In this document: in pieces, positions 16,454-26,390 of the stretch | How positions within the stretch are numbered: position 1 is the stretch's first letter | Layout of the letters: each line of letters begins with the position of its first letter | Source of the DNA: SXIZ01 sp040079795 | Lineage (GTDB): Bacteria > Pseudomonadota > Gammaproteobacteria > Methylococcales > Methylomonadaceae | Length of the DNA stretch: 64,000 nt | Direction of reading: 5' to 3' | Assembly (NCBI GenBank): GCA_040079795.1 | Contig: JBEBJQ010000013.1 | Location: 4,151-68,150, forward strand | The notes under the pieces: model-generated | What the model was told of the DNA's origin: nothing | The model's database searches: none | The model's input: the letters and a program-made list of their open reading frames with translations, nothing else | Position numbers and translations under genes: made by a program

Positions 16454-18109
16454 ATGCTGTATTTTTTTATGAATGAAAAAAAATATATTCCCTCAAATGA
16501 TACCGATATTAACCAAATTAAAGTGATAGGTATCGATGAAGAATCAGCATTAGATTCCACGCGATTAAACCCCTCTTCTTCTGAGCCAAGCAGTTATCCT
16601 GGCTCAACCAGTAATGCGCCGCTAGAAATCGGGAGTATTATCAAAGGCACTTTTGAATTGGTTGCCATACTGGGTGAAGGGGGGATGGGGACGGTTTTTA
16701 AGGCACTGAATAAAGTATGGGAAGAAGTTGAAGCGCGCGACCCTTACGTAGCTATTAAAGTGTTAAAGCCTGAACTGTCCGCCAATAAACAGTTGGTCAG
16801 GTCTTTATATAGCGACTTTGATCGAACCAAGATGCTGGCGGACTGCCAAAACATTATCAAAGTTTATGGTTTTGATCGGGATGGTTTGCACGTCTATATG
16901 ACGATGGAATATCTTAGCGGAAAAACCTTAAGTGAATACCTTAAAGGCAAATCACTGACTTTAGTTCAAGCCTGGTTTATTATTGAAGGAATAGGGAACG
17001 CCCTTGCTTACGCCCATGATAATAACATTGTCCATAGGGATATTAAGCCAGGGAATGTCATTATTACCAATGATGGAACCGTTAAGGTATTGGATTTTGG
17101 TATTGCTTCTAAAATTAATGAAAATGAAGGTGATGAAACTAAATTTGGTGGTCATGAGCTGGGTGCGCTAACCGTGGCCTATGCTTCACCAGAAATGCAA
17201 AGGGATTTTCCTCCCGATGCGCGTGACGATATTTACGCATTTGCCTGTGTGATTTACGAGGTTTTGACCGGCAAACAATTTTATAAACAAAAAATCCATA
17301 AAGCAGCACCTATTCCAGGTTTAAATAACCGGCAAATGGATATTTTGAATAAATCCTTAGCATTTGAACGGGATCAGCGAACCAGTAGTATTCGTGAGTT
17401 GTTGGATAAATTACGGCCTGTCGATACACCTTGGACAAAATATGCCACCATAGGCAGTAGTGTATTGTTTATTACGCTCATAGCGTTATGGAGAATGCTA
17501 TTTTCTGAGCCTGAAGTGCTTAACAAACCAGTTGCTGCTCAATCCACAATAACTCCAGTTGCAATAACGCCTTTAGTGACTGTGGCCCATACGCCTTTTG
17601 TATCCCTTACGCCAACCCTGGCACCTGTTATTACCTCTGCTCCGTCACTTCAAGCCCCTGCTGCTAAAGTTTCTCCAACGCTTCAGCCAATGCAGGTTAA
17701 TAACCGGCTCGCTTATCGTTCTACAAGTAAAGATGGCATAGTGCATCTGCAAACATCAAAACCAGTTTACAAAAGCGGTGAAGATTTTCAACTGCAATTT
17801 ACCCTGAGCCAGCCTATGTATGTTCGCGTTATTGACCGGGACGCGAAAGGTAAATTATCGAAGTTACGCCCCAATGCGCCGCAACCGGATAAATTATTGC
17901 CTGCCAATAAAACCCATATATATCCGCCTAAAGGCTTTAATGCAGCTGTTGAGGGAGATTCCGGCACTAGCACAGTTAGCATTATTGCCAGCAAAAAACC
18001 TTTTTCAAAGGATATTATGTTACTGGATACTAATGGTAGTATTTCCGAACAAGTGCTCACTGGTGAATATTCGTGGACACAAATCAGCTATGCAGTGCAA
18101 CATAAATAG
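16454..18109 (+). CDS. ppkA: T6SS-associated serine/threonine protein kinase, PpkA-like
   Basis: This 551-residue kinase has a Hanks-type domain at about 65-325: P-loop GEGGMGTVF (74-82), Lys102 in VAIKVLK, catalytic HRDIKPGN with Asp196, and DFG at 214-216. One membrane helix lies at about 335-352. A Pro/Thr-rich linker leads to a periplasmic DUF4384-like domain (about 420-551). PpkA kinases phosphorylate the FHA protein to trigger T6SS assembly; the matching FHA protein and the PP2C phosphatase are both encoded downstream. An in-frame ATG at 16469 is an equally possible start, since neither has a clear Shine-Dalgarno. It is the first gene of the T6SS island. Confidence 0.88.
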   Translation: MLYFFMNEKKYIPSNDTDINQIKVIGIDEESALDSTRLNPSSSEPSSYPGSTSNAPLEIGSIIKGTFELVAILGEGGMGTVFKALNKVWEEVEARDPYVAIKVLKPELSANKQLVRSLYSDFDRTKMLADCQNIIKVYGFDRDGLHVYMTMEYLSGKTLSEYLKGKSLTLVQAWFIIEGIGNALAYAHDNNIVHRDIKPGNVIITNDGTVKVLDFGIASKINENEGDETKFGGHELGALTVAYASPEMQRDFPPDARDDIYAFACVIYEVLTGKQFYKQKIHKAAPIPGLNNRQMDILNKSLAFERDQRTSSIRELLDKLRPVDTPWTKYATIGSSVLFITLIALWRMLFSEPEVLNKPVAAQSTITPVAITPLVTVAHTPFVSLTPTLAPVITSAPSLQAPAAKVSPTLQPMQVNNRLAYRSTSKDGIVHLQTSKPVYKSGEDFQLQFTLSQPMYVRVIDRDAKGKLSKLRPNAPQPDKLLPANKTHIYPPKGFNAAVEGDSGTSTVSIIASKKPFSKDIMLLDTNGSISEQVLTGEYSWTQISYAVQHK

Positions 18110-18472
18110 CGGGGTTTTTCTTAGATTTAGCCAGGGAATGCACTGAAAAGTTGATTAAAATGAATTGTGAAAAATTTGCAATTCACATTTTAGCGCCCTA
18201 TTTGTACTGGCTATGTTTATAATTTGGTTGAAATCTGCCAGTGTTACCGGAGCCTTTATCGAATAAGGCCATTAAATAGCGTTAAAGAAATTATTTGATG
18301 CATTATTAATGTTAATTGTCATAGGTTTATTGCGTTTAACCAGATTCTGAGGGAGAACTTACAACCTGAACTAGATGGGTTGTATAGCCAACGCAAATTT
18401 TTACTTATTAACTTGTAATTAACCCCGTTGACTTTTAACTGGTGGTTGTTCAAAACGGTGTAATTTTCAAAC
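18110..18472. other. Intergenic stretch between ppkA and tagH
   Basis: 363 AT-rich bases. There is a weak stem ACAACC...GGTTGT at 18361-18383 and another GCCTT/AAGGC near 18253. I see no gene, no T-tailed terminator and no firm promoter, although a start point for the main tss operon is likely here. Confidence 0.4.
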
Positions 18473-20107
18473 ATGAGCTTAACCTTAACCGTATTGTCAT
18501 TTAAAAATAAACCCATTACTGAAATTCCGGTGGTATCTATTGGTGATCAAGGTGGTAGTATCGGTCGATCTAATGGGAATACATTGGTCTTGCCGGATGC
18601 TGAAAAATTCGTGTCCAGACATCATGCAAGCATCAGTTTTGAAAATAATAAGTACTATTTGTCGGATAGCAGTTTAAGTGGCGTTTACGTTAATGGTGCC
18701 GATAAGCCATTAAATAACAGCTCTGTGTGCCTTGAAAATGGCACGCAATTAAGGATTGGTGAATATGAGATTGCTGTTTCAATCGCGGATGATCCTATCT
18801 TAAATGATTTTACTTATCCATCCGATCCAGTAATAGCGCACGCGGATGAGTTTCTCGTTGTGGATAAGCCCTGGTTTGATTTGGATCCCGTCGAGCGTGA
18901 TAATAGTTTAATGGCAGATAATTTTCCGCGCCACGAAGAGCTGGTTCAATCGGATGACGTTATTTATTCGCGTGGCTTTGAAAGCGCTTTACCCGCTAAT
19001 CATGCGCCGATTTTTGATAACTATATCGCCCCGAATATTATTGCACCCATTGCAGCCCCGGTTAATGGGCAAATTCCAGAAAATTTAAGCTTTGATGATT
19101 TTTTTTCAGGGACAGAGCCAGAGCCGGATAAATCAAACAAGAAACTTCAGCATCCAGCAGTCAATAATGATGATTTCGAAGATTTTTTTGGTGCAGCCAT
19201 CAGCGATATGTTGGCAGAAAGACAATCCACGTTAATTAATAAAGTATCCACTGAGTATAACGACGGCCCACACGAATCAGTTGCTAACTCCTCAGTAACT
19301 GAAGCGCAAGCAGAAAGCAGTGATGCACTTAACAGCTTAAAGGATTTTTTTGTCGATAATAAACCAGAGATTGGATCAAGCTCTCTTGCCTCATTGGAGT
19401 CCGACTTAGATAAGCCAGCTGTTATTTCTGAGGTCGATGCTTTTCTTGAGGATGATTATGTTAAGACTGAATCAACGTTAGTTGATGAAAAAGCCAATAA
19501 AAATACAACGTCTATCATAGCAAGCGATAGTTTATTTAAGGCGTTTTTGCAAGGCGCCGCTGTAGAATGCAAAGAAATTAATGCTGAGCAACAGACCGAG
19601 ACGTTGGACAGGGTCGGGAGGATGTTTAGAAAGTTGATTGAAGGCACTGTAGCCGTGTTGAGAAGTCGGGCTGAGTTTAAAAGTTTGTGTCGCGTCAATA
19701 TGACGGTTATAAAACCGATAAATAATAATCCGCTTAAATTTACGGTATCAACTGACCACGTATTGCGCTTATTGATTGAAAATAAAACCGATGGCTTTTT
19801 GTCTTCAACGACTGCTATTCAAGAGGCTTTTGACGATATTATGAATCATCAGTTGGCTACGCAAGCCGGTATTCAGGCTTCTTTGATCGATTTATTGGCA
19901 ACTTTCGATCCCAAGAATATTGAAAAAAAATTTGAACAAGGATTGGTTTTACAAAAAAAATCCAAGTGTTGGGATAGTTATGCAGACACTTATCGCGAGA
20001 CCGTAGAAAATGCAGTCGAAGATTTTTTTGGTGAAGCATTTGTAAAAGCCTATGAGCAGCAAATGAGTATCTTAGTAAAAACGCGCGGTAAACAGCAGGA
20101 TAAGTAA
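18473..20107 (+). CDS. tagH: T6SS-associated FHA-domain protein (TagH/Fha)
   Basis: This 544-residue protein has an N-terminal FHA domain (about 1-100) with phospho-Thr-binding landmarks GSIGRSNGN, SRHHA and YVNG. A long acidic, low-complexity linker follows (about 105-330, three FDDFF/FEDFF-like motifs). The C-terminal TagH domain spans about 345-540. In T6SS it is the substrate and reader of the PpkA kinase, linking phosphorylation to assembly of the membrane complex. The repeated D-F-F motifs in the linker (near residues 205, 235 and 520) are notable. It starts the run of closely spaced genes through tagF-pppA. Confidence 0.9.
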   Translation: MSLTLTVLSFKNKPITEIPVVSIGDQGGSIGRSNGNTLVLPDAEKFVSRHHASISFENNKYYLSDSSLSGVYVNGADKPLNNSSVCLENGTQLRIGEYEIAVSIADDPILNDFTYPSDPVIAHADEFLVVDKPWFDLDPVERDNSLMADNFPRHEELVQSDDVIYSRGFESALPANHAPIFDNYIAPNIIAPIAAPVNGQIPENLSFDDFFSGTEPEPDKSNKKLQHPAVNNDDFEDFFGAAISDMLAERQSTLINKVSTEYNDGPHESVANSSVTEAQAESSDALNSLKDFFVDNKPEIGSSSLASLESDLDKPAVISEVDAFLEDDYVKTESTLVDEKANKNTTSIIASDSLFKAFLQGAAVECKEINAEQQTETLDRVGRMFRKLIEGTVAVLRSRAEFKSLCRVNMTVIKPINNNPLKFTVSTDHVLRLLIENKTDGFLSSTTAIQEAFDDIMNHQLATQAGIQASLIDLLATFDPKNIEKKFEQGLVLQKKSKCWDSYADTYRETVENAVEDFFGEAFVKAYEQQMSILVKTRGKQQDK

Positions 20108-20150
20108 TATTTAGTGTCATAAATCTAATAAGGCAGGGGTGCGATAGAAA

Positions 20151-21488
20151 ATGTCAGAAAATAATAAAACCGCATGGTCTGAGGGGATGTTCCTTAGGCC
20201 ACAGCATTTTCAACAGCATGATCGCTATTTAGAAACATTGGTGCGTGAACGGTGTGGTGGATTGCAGCCTTATGATTGGGGCATTAAGAAGCTTAAGATA
20301 GATTCACGTCAATTAGGGATGGGTAAGTTTGCGTTGGCAGAATGTAGTGGTATTTTTCCCGATGGCACACCTTTTAATTTACCTGAAGATGATGAATTGC
20401 CGCTTCCTATTGATATTCCAACCGATGTTAAAAATAATATTATTTATTTATCTTTGCCTGCCCAGCGTCCCGGCTCAGTTGAAGTTGATACCGATGAAAA
20501 CCCCAGTAACCTAGCAAGGTACCATGCGGTTGAGTGTGAGGTAAGGGATGCCAATGTTGCGACAAATGCCACCTCTGCCGTAATGTTAGCTAAGTTGCAT
20601 ACCTGTTTGCTTATGGAAAGACAGGAACGGGCAGGATATGTTTGTATTGGCATCACCCGGGTTATAGAATCCCGCATTGATAAAAATATCATTCTTGATG
20701 AATACTATATCCCTCCTACAGTCGATTGCAATGCGATCCCTCAATTAAAAAGCTACATCAAAGAGCTGTATGGTCTGTTGCATACCCGTGGTGAAGCTTT
20801 AGGTGGTCGGGCTTCTGAAGCAGGTAAAGGTGGTGCAGCAGAAATTTCCGATTATATGCTTTTGCAATTAGTAAACCGAACCGAACCGTTGTTTAAACAT
20901 TTACAACAAGTGCCTAGTTTGCATCCGGAAAACTTCTATCGTCTGGCAGTACAACTGGCAGGCGAGTTATCGACTTTTTGTCGGGCGAATAAAAGGCCTA
21001 TTACTTTTTCATCTTATCTTCACGATGATTTACAAAAAACTTTTAAGCAGGTTATGGATGAGCTGCGTTTGTTACTGAATGCTGTATTAGAACAAAATGC
21101 TATTTTGATTCCATTGACTGCACCAAAATATGGTATTCGTGGCGGCAAAGTACCGGATCTTAATTTGCTTAAAGATGCGGTTTTTATCCTCGCTGTAAGT
21201 GCGAAAGTTTCAATAGAGCAATTACGTAGCGGTTTTCCGACGCAAGTTAAAATAGGCCCGGTTGAAAAGATCAATTTATTAATTAATAACAATCTTCCGG
21301 GTATTACCTTGCATGCGCTGCCGGTTGCCCCTAGACAAATTCCTTTTCATGTGGGCTTTGCTTATTTTGAATTGAATAAACAAACCGAAATGTGGCAACA
21401 GATGCACCAGTCGGGTGGTTTTGCCATCCATATTGCCGGTGAGTTTCCAGGGCTTGAGTTAGAATTCTGGGCAATTAAAAACGGGTAA
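20151..21488 (+). CDS. tssK: T6SS baseplate protein TssK
   Basis: This 445-residue protein opens with WSEGMFLRPQHFQQHDRY, the very conserved TssK start. TssK trimers connect the baseplate wedges (TssE/F/G) to the TssJLM membrane complex. Length matches the family (about 445). It follows tagH by 43 bases and precedes tssL by 4 bases. Confidence 0.97.
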   Translation: MSENNKTAWSEGMFLRPQHFQQHDRYLETLVRERCGGLQPYDWGIKKLKIDSRQLGMGKFALAECSGIFPDGTPFNLPEDDELPLPIDIPTDVKNNIIYLSLPAQRPGSVEVDTDENPSNLARYHAVECEVRDANVATNATSAVMLAKLHTCLLMERQERAGYVCIGITRVIESRIDKNIILDEYYIPPTVDCNAIPQLKSYIKELYGLLHTRGEALGGRASEAGKGGAAEISDYMLLQLVNRTEPLFKHLQQVPSLHPENFYRLAVQLAGELSTFCRANKRPITFSSYLHDDLQKTFKQVMDELRLLLNAVLEQNAILIPLTAPKYGIRGGKVPDLNLLKDAVFILAVSAKVSIEQLRSGFPTQVKIGPVEKINLLINNNLPGITLHALPVAPRQIPFHVGFAYFELNKQTEMWQQMHQSGGFAIHIAGEFPGLELEFWAIKNG

Positions 21489-21492
21489 TACC

Positions 21493-22848
21493 ATGAGTAA
21501 TGATGATCCTTTTGGCAATAGCTATATCGATGATGATAAAACCATACTTAGACCCATGCCCGGCGGTCGAAAATCACAGGCGTCCAGCGCTTCAATGCCG
21601 TCGCCTAATCCAGGATTCCCCCCTGCAAATGCACGTATTTCTGAAAACCTCAGGGAAGCTTGTGCGGCGGCTACAAGTAATCCGATAGTCGGTGCGGCCA
21701 TTTCGTTGCTATCGGTCGTCGCCCAATTGCGTAATACAGCTCAGCATCCCGATATTGAAGGGCTTAGGGCGAGTGTCATCGAAGAAATTAAACAGTTTGA
21801 AGTTAAGGTTAAACGTCAGAGAATGGTTGCCAGTGAGCAATTGCAGGCAGCAAGGTATGCGTTATGTACGTTATTGGATGAAACCGTGTTAAATACACCA
21901 TGGGGATCTAATAGCCTGTGGAGCACCAATAGTATGCTGGTTTTTTTTCATCGGGAAAACTGGGGGGGCGAGAAGTTTTTTCTTATTCTAAAAAACTGTA
22001 TGCAGCAACCGGGAACCCATCTGGATTTACTGGAGCTGTTGTATTTCTGCCTGTGTTTGGGGTTTGAAGGCAGATATCGTGTTGAAGATCACGGTTTAAG
22101 TAAACTTGAAGACATTCGGGAGAATGCTTATCAGATTATTCAAAGACAACGTGGTGATGTTGACAGAAACTTGTCCTTGCATTGGCAAGGTATAAAAGAT
22201 AAGCGCAATATACTGACAAAATTGGTGCCGCTTTGGGTAATCGGTTCTGTTGCCTCGTTGTTACTGATGTTGATTTATTTGTGCTTTCTGTATTTCGTCA
22301 ATTTAGCATCCAATCCTTTACTGGCCAAACTCTATTCGTTAAAAGACAGCTTTAATGTGCAGCCTATGGTTGCTGAGGTTATTCCAAATACCGAGGTACA
22401 GGTTAACTCAAGGTTCGATGCCTTAAATGCCTTCCTTAAGCCAGAGGTGGAGCATGGTGAAGTGACCCTCCTTCAAAAGGAGGGTAAAACGATTATTCGT
22501 ATCATTAGCAAAGGTTTGTTTGCTTCTGGAAGCGATAAAGTCATGAGCGATTACGAATCGTTATTGGATAGGATCAGTCTTGCGATCAGTACCGTGTCGG
22601 ATCGCGTTTTGGTTGTCGACCACATTCTAGTTGTTGGGCACACCGACAGCGTGCCCATTTTCTCGGCAAGGTTCCCTTCTAATTGGGCGTTATCCAAAGC
22701 TCGGGCGCTCTCCGTGGTAAAACGCTTAGCCGATAATAATAAAGCGCCAATTGATATAGAAGGACGGGCAGATACGCAACCTCTGGCACCCAATGACAGT
22801 GCTGAGCATAAAGCGAAAAATCGTCGTATCGAAATTATTTTAGGGTAA
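21493..22848 (+). CDS. tssL: T6SS membrane protein TssL with C-terminal OmpA domain
   Basis: This 451-residue protein has a disordered N-terminus (1-45), a DotU/TssL cytoplasmic domain (about 50-240: LLDETVLNTPWG, FHRENWGGEKFF, CLCLGFEGRYR), one membrane helix at about 250-275, and a periplasmic OmpA-like peptidoglycan-binding domain (about 330-451: VVGHTDSVPI, NRRIEIIL). The fused OmpA domain anchors the T6SS to the cell wall, which may help if TssJ is absent. Four bases separate it from tssK and three from tssM. Confidence 0.96.
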   Translation: MSNDDPFGNSYIDDDKTILRPMPGGRKSQASSASMPSPNPGFPPANARISENLREACAAATSNPIVGAAISLLSVVAQLRNTAQHPDIEGLRASVIEEIKQFEVKVKRQRMVASEQLQAARYALCTLLDETVLNTPWGSNSLWSTNSMLVFFHRENWGGEKFFLILKNCMQQPGTHLDLLELLYFCLCLGFEGRYRVEDHGLSKLEDIRENAYQIIQRQRGDVDRNLSLHWQGIKDKRNILTKLVPLWVIGSVASLLLMLIYLCFLYFVNLASNPLLAKLYSLKDSFNVQPMVAEVIPNTEVQVNSRFDALNAFLKPEVEHGEVTLLQKEGKTIIRIISKGLFASGSDKVMSDYESLLDRISLAISTVSDRVLVVDHILVVGHTDSVPIFSARFPSNWALSKARALSVVKRLADNNKAPIDIEGRADTQPLAPNDSAEHKAKNRRIEIILG

Positions 22849-22851
22849 ACC

Positions 22852-25800
22852 GTGAGAAAAGTGATCGATTTTTTCAAGAATAAATGGGTTATTCAACTGT
22901 TAGGTATTATTGCCTTAAGTTTAGTGATCTGGTTTTTTGGCGCACTTGTTGCCGTGGCAGGGCGGGTGCCACTTGAAACTGAAACGTCCAGACTGTTAAC
23001 GATATTGGTTTTAGTGTTGGTATGGGGCCTAAATAATCTCCGCATTCAACTAAAGGCCAATCGCGCGAATGCGCAAATGACCAATGATTTAGTGGCTCCA
23101 GTTGATACGGCAAGCTCCCAGTTAGCTCAAGAGACCGATGCGGAGTTGTTAAAGATTTCTGCAAACTTTGATGAAGCCTTGAAAACCTTAAAAAAAGGTG
23201 CCAAAAACGTTCAAGGTAAGAATTATTTATATGATTTACCTTGGTACATTATTATCGGCCCCCCTGGTTCCGGCAAAACCACTGCATTGGTTAATTCAGG
23301 GCTTGAATTTCCCTTAGCGGATAGATTTGGTAAGGGGGCTGTACGTGGCGTCGGTGGTACCCGTAATTGTGACTGGTGGTTTACCGACCTGGCGGTATTG
23401 CTGGATACGGCAGGACGTTATGTGACCCAGGATAGTCATGAAGCGGTTGACAAGGCGGCTTGGCTGGGGTTCTTGGATTTACTCAAAAAATACCGTCCAA
23501 GAAGACCCGTTAATGGGGTTTTAATTACCATGAGTCTGTCGGATTTACTTAAGCAATCCGAAGAAGAAAAAAGTTTACATGCGCAATCTATCAGACAGCG
23601 TATAGAAGAATTACACACGCATTTTGGTATCCGATTTCCTATTTACATGTTGTTTACTAAGGCTGATTTAGTTGCAGGCTTTAATGATTTTTTTAGCAAT
23701 TTAAGCAAAGAAGAAAGAATGCAGGTTTGGGGCGTTACTTTTCCCGAAGAAGACCAAAATAATCCCCAGGATGTCATTGTTAGGGTTGGTAAAGACTTTG
23801 ATGATTTGTTAATGCGCATTAACGGCCATTTACCCAGGCGGTTACAGGAAGAACGCGATTTACAGCGGCGTAATTTGATTTTTGGATTCCCGCAGCGCTT
23901 GGCGTTGCTTCGGGAAGAGCTATTGCGTTTTTTGCAGGAATGTTATGGGGCGAACCGTTATCAAAGGGTACCTTATCTGCGCGGTGTTTATTTTACCAGC
24001 GGCACCCAGGAAGGTACGCCCATAGACCGCTTAATGGGTATGCTCGCTAACACTTTTAAATTAGATAGATTTGCTGTCCCGTTATTTAGTGGTAAGGGTA
24101 AAAGTTTTTTTATTACGCGTTTACTGAAAGAAGTAATTTTTGAAGAAGCGCTCATTGTGGGGGTTAATCCGCGTCTCGAAAGGCTGCAAAGGTTATTGCG
24201 CCAGGCGATTTATATTGGCACTGCTGCGGTCATTATGTTAATGACGTTGTTATGGTCAGTTAGCTATAACAAAAACATAAACGTTTTAAATAATCTGGGT
24301 AGTCACATTCAGCAATACGAAAAGGTTGCTACGGTAACGCCTAACTGGCAAAGTGATTTTGCGCCGTTGTTAAAACGTATGAATGCCATGCAAGTTATTA
24401 CACAGGTTTATCCGGACGATGTGCCTTTGCTAATGACTTTTGGGTTGTATCAAGGGGATAAGTTACAACCTGTTATTACCGAGACTTACCATGAATTACT
24501 GCAAAAAGCTTTTTTGCCACTGATTAAAACCCGGCTAGAACAGCGCATTCAAGAAAAAATGGCTAATCCGGACGTATTGTATCCCTTGTTGGAAGTCTAT
24601 TTAATGCTTGGCGATCCCAAAAAGTTAAAGCCGGAGCTGGTTAAGCCTTGGGTTAAAGTAGATTGGGAAAATACCTACCCTACAGATTTGGAAGCGCAAG
24701 CAAAATTGGTTGGGCATTTAGAGGTATTACTTAAACTGCCGTTCAGTCCGCAGGCACTTAATGAGCATTTGGTTTCGAATGCCCGGCAAGTATTGAACCG
24801 GATTCCTTTGGCGCAGCAAGTTTATATGCGCATTAAAAACGAAGCTTTGCAAATGAAAGCACAGGACTTTAACTTGTCGGATGCTTTAGGCGTTAATGCG
24901 GATAAGGTTTTTGCCACTAAAAATGGCACTTTGGCACAACAGACGATTCCGTATTTATTTACTTACGATGGCTTTTATAAGACTTTTTTAAAACAAAGTC
25001 AGGAGCAGGCTGAGGAGTCGTTGACGGGGAGCTGGGTACTCGGTGACAGTGCTAAGAGCGACATGATTGGTAGCGACAAACTCACTGAATTTATCCGGAA
25101 TTACTATTATCGGGATTACATAACCTACTGGGATAATTTATTGGCAAATTTGAAGATTAAAGCTGTTGGAGATCCAAAGCAATCAGTTGAATTACTTGAG
25201 TTTGCCTCAGCGCCAGATTCACCTTTGCGTAAATTGCTGGAAGCTTTAAATAAAGAAACGTCATTGACCAAAAAACCACCCAATCCTGAAGATATGGTCA
25301 AAAAAGTTCAAGATACGGGAATAATAAGGCCAATGGATAGCCGCTTGGAAAGGACCATAAAACTTGCGAGGGCTGAAAGCGCTGGGCAAGCGGTAAAGCC
25401 ATTAGGAAGTGATGTCGAATACCATTTTCAGGCGCTAACTTCTTTAGTTAGGGGAACTGGCGGTGCTGTGCCTTTGGATCACACCATGGAAATTTTAGGG
25501 CAACTTTATGGTTATATGATTGATATCAATAATCCTAATACGATTCTCGATAAGGCGAAACAACGAAGCAGCGGCGATCCTGTTGCAAAAATGCAGGCAG
25601 AGTCTGCGCATTTACCGGAACCGCTTAAAAGCATGACGCAAGTTTTAGCGACGGGTAATCAAAACCTTATTATAGGCGGCAGTAAATCACAGTTAAACCG
25701 GCTTTGGCAAAGTGAAGTTATGCCCTTATATCAATCAGCTATTCAGGGACGTTACCCGTTTGATATGACGAGTATTAAGGATGTTACCTTGGAGGACTTT

Positions 25801-26388
25801 GGGCGTTTTTTTGCGTCAGGTGGAATCTTGGATGCGTTTTTTAATACAAATTTAAAAGCGTTTGTGGACACCAGTGGTAAAAGTTGGCGTATGTTACCGC
25901 AGAATAATCAGACGGTTACGGTTTCATCCGCAGCTTTGAGCCAACTGCAAGCGGCTACTAAAATACGGCAGCTTTTTTTTGCCGGTGGCAGTAGCACACC
26001 GCAAATAAAATTTAACCTAAAGCTCTTATCTTTAGATCCTAACGTTAGCTTGTTTTGGTTAAATATCGAAGGTCAAGAAAATAAGGTCAAGCGGACGGAT
26101 ATAGGTAAAAGTGCTGCTTTTCAATGGCCGGGAACGGACGGGAGCCGCATGGTAAGTTTTGGTTTTGAAACCAGTTCGGGTAGTAAGCCAAGCCGTCAAA
26201 CTGAAGGCCAATGGGCCTGGTTTAAAGTCTTGGAAAGGACGCATATCCAACAAACGGAACCGGATAAATACGAGTTTACATTTGATATTGATGGGCTAAA
26301 AGCACGCTATGAACTCAGTGCCAGTAGTGTAAATAATCCATTTTCACTGAGTATATTTGAGAATGTCCACTTTCCAGCGAGCCTATAA
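22852..26388 (+). CDS. tssM: T6SS membrane protein TssM (IcmF)
   Basis: This 1178-residue protein starts at GTG. Two membrane helices lie at about 13-60 and a third at about 450-470. A cytoplasmic NTPase domain has Walker A GPPGSGKT (136-143) and a DTAGR Walker-B-like motif. The large periplasmic domain runs from 470 to the end and contains the IcmF-related and DUF1215-type regions. TssM forms the trans-envelope channel with TssL. Walker A is intact, whereas it is degenerate in many systems. Full length is present. Confidence 0.97.
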   Translation: MRKVIDFFKNKWVIQLLGIIALSLVIWFFGALVAVAGRVPLETETSRLLTILVLVLVWGLNNLRIQLKANRANAQMTNDLVAPVDTASSQLAQETDAELLKISANFDEALKTLKKGAKNVQGKNYLYDLPWYIIIGPPGSGKTTALVNSGLEFPLADRFGKGAVRGVGGTRNCDWWFTDLAVLLDTAGRYVTQDSHEAVDKAAWLGFLDLLKKYRPRRPVNGVLITMSLSDLLKQSEEEKSLHAQSIRQRIEELHTHFGIRFPIYMLFTKADLVAGFNDFFSNLSKEERMQVWGVTFPEEDQNNPQDVIVRVGKDFDDLLMRINGHLPRRLQEERDLQRRNLIFGFPQRLALLREELLRFLQECYGANRYQRVPYLRGVYFTSGTQEGTPIDRLMGMLANTFKLDRFAVPLFSGKGKSFFITRLLKEVIFEEALIVGVNPRLERLQRLLRQAIYIGTAAVIMLMTLLWSVSYNKNINVLNNLGSHIQQYEKVATVTPNWQSDFAPLLKRMNAMQVITQVYPDDVPLLMTFGLYQGDKLQPVITETYHELLQKAFLPLIKTRLEQRIQEKMANPDVLYPLLEVYLMLGDPKKLKPELVKPWVKVDWENTYPTDLEAQAKLVGHLEVLLKLPFSPQALNEHLVSNARQVLNRIPLAQQVYMRIKNEALQMKAQDFNLSDALGVNADKVFATKNGTLAQQTIPYLFTYDGFYKTFLKQSQEQAEESLTGSWVLGDSAKSDMIGSDKLTEFIRNYYYRDYITYWDNLLANLKIKAVGDPKQSVELLEFASAPDSPLRKLLEALNKETSLTKKPPNPEDMVKKVQDTGIIRPMDSRLERTIKLARAESAGQAVKPLGSDVEYHFQALTSLVRGTGGAVPLDHTMEILGQLYGYMIDINNPNTILDKAKQRSSGDPVAKMQAESAHLPEPLKSMTQVLATGNQNLIIGGSKSQLNRLWQSEVMPLYQSAIQGRYPFDMTSIKDVTLEDFGRFFASGGILDAFFNTNLKAFVDTSGKSWRMLPQNNQTVTVSSAALSQLQAATKIRQLFFAGGSSTPQIKFNLKLLSLDPNVSLFWLNIEGQENKVKRTDIGKSAAFQWPGTDGSRMVSFGFETSSGSKPSRQTEGQWAWFKVLERTHIQQTEPDKYEFTFDIDGLKARYELSASSVNNPFSLSIFENVHFPASL

Positions 26389-26390
26389 TT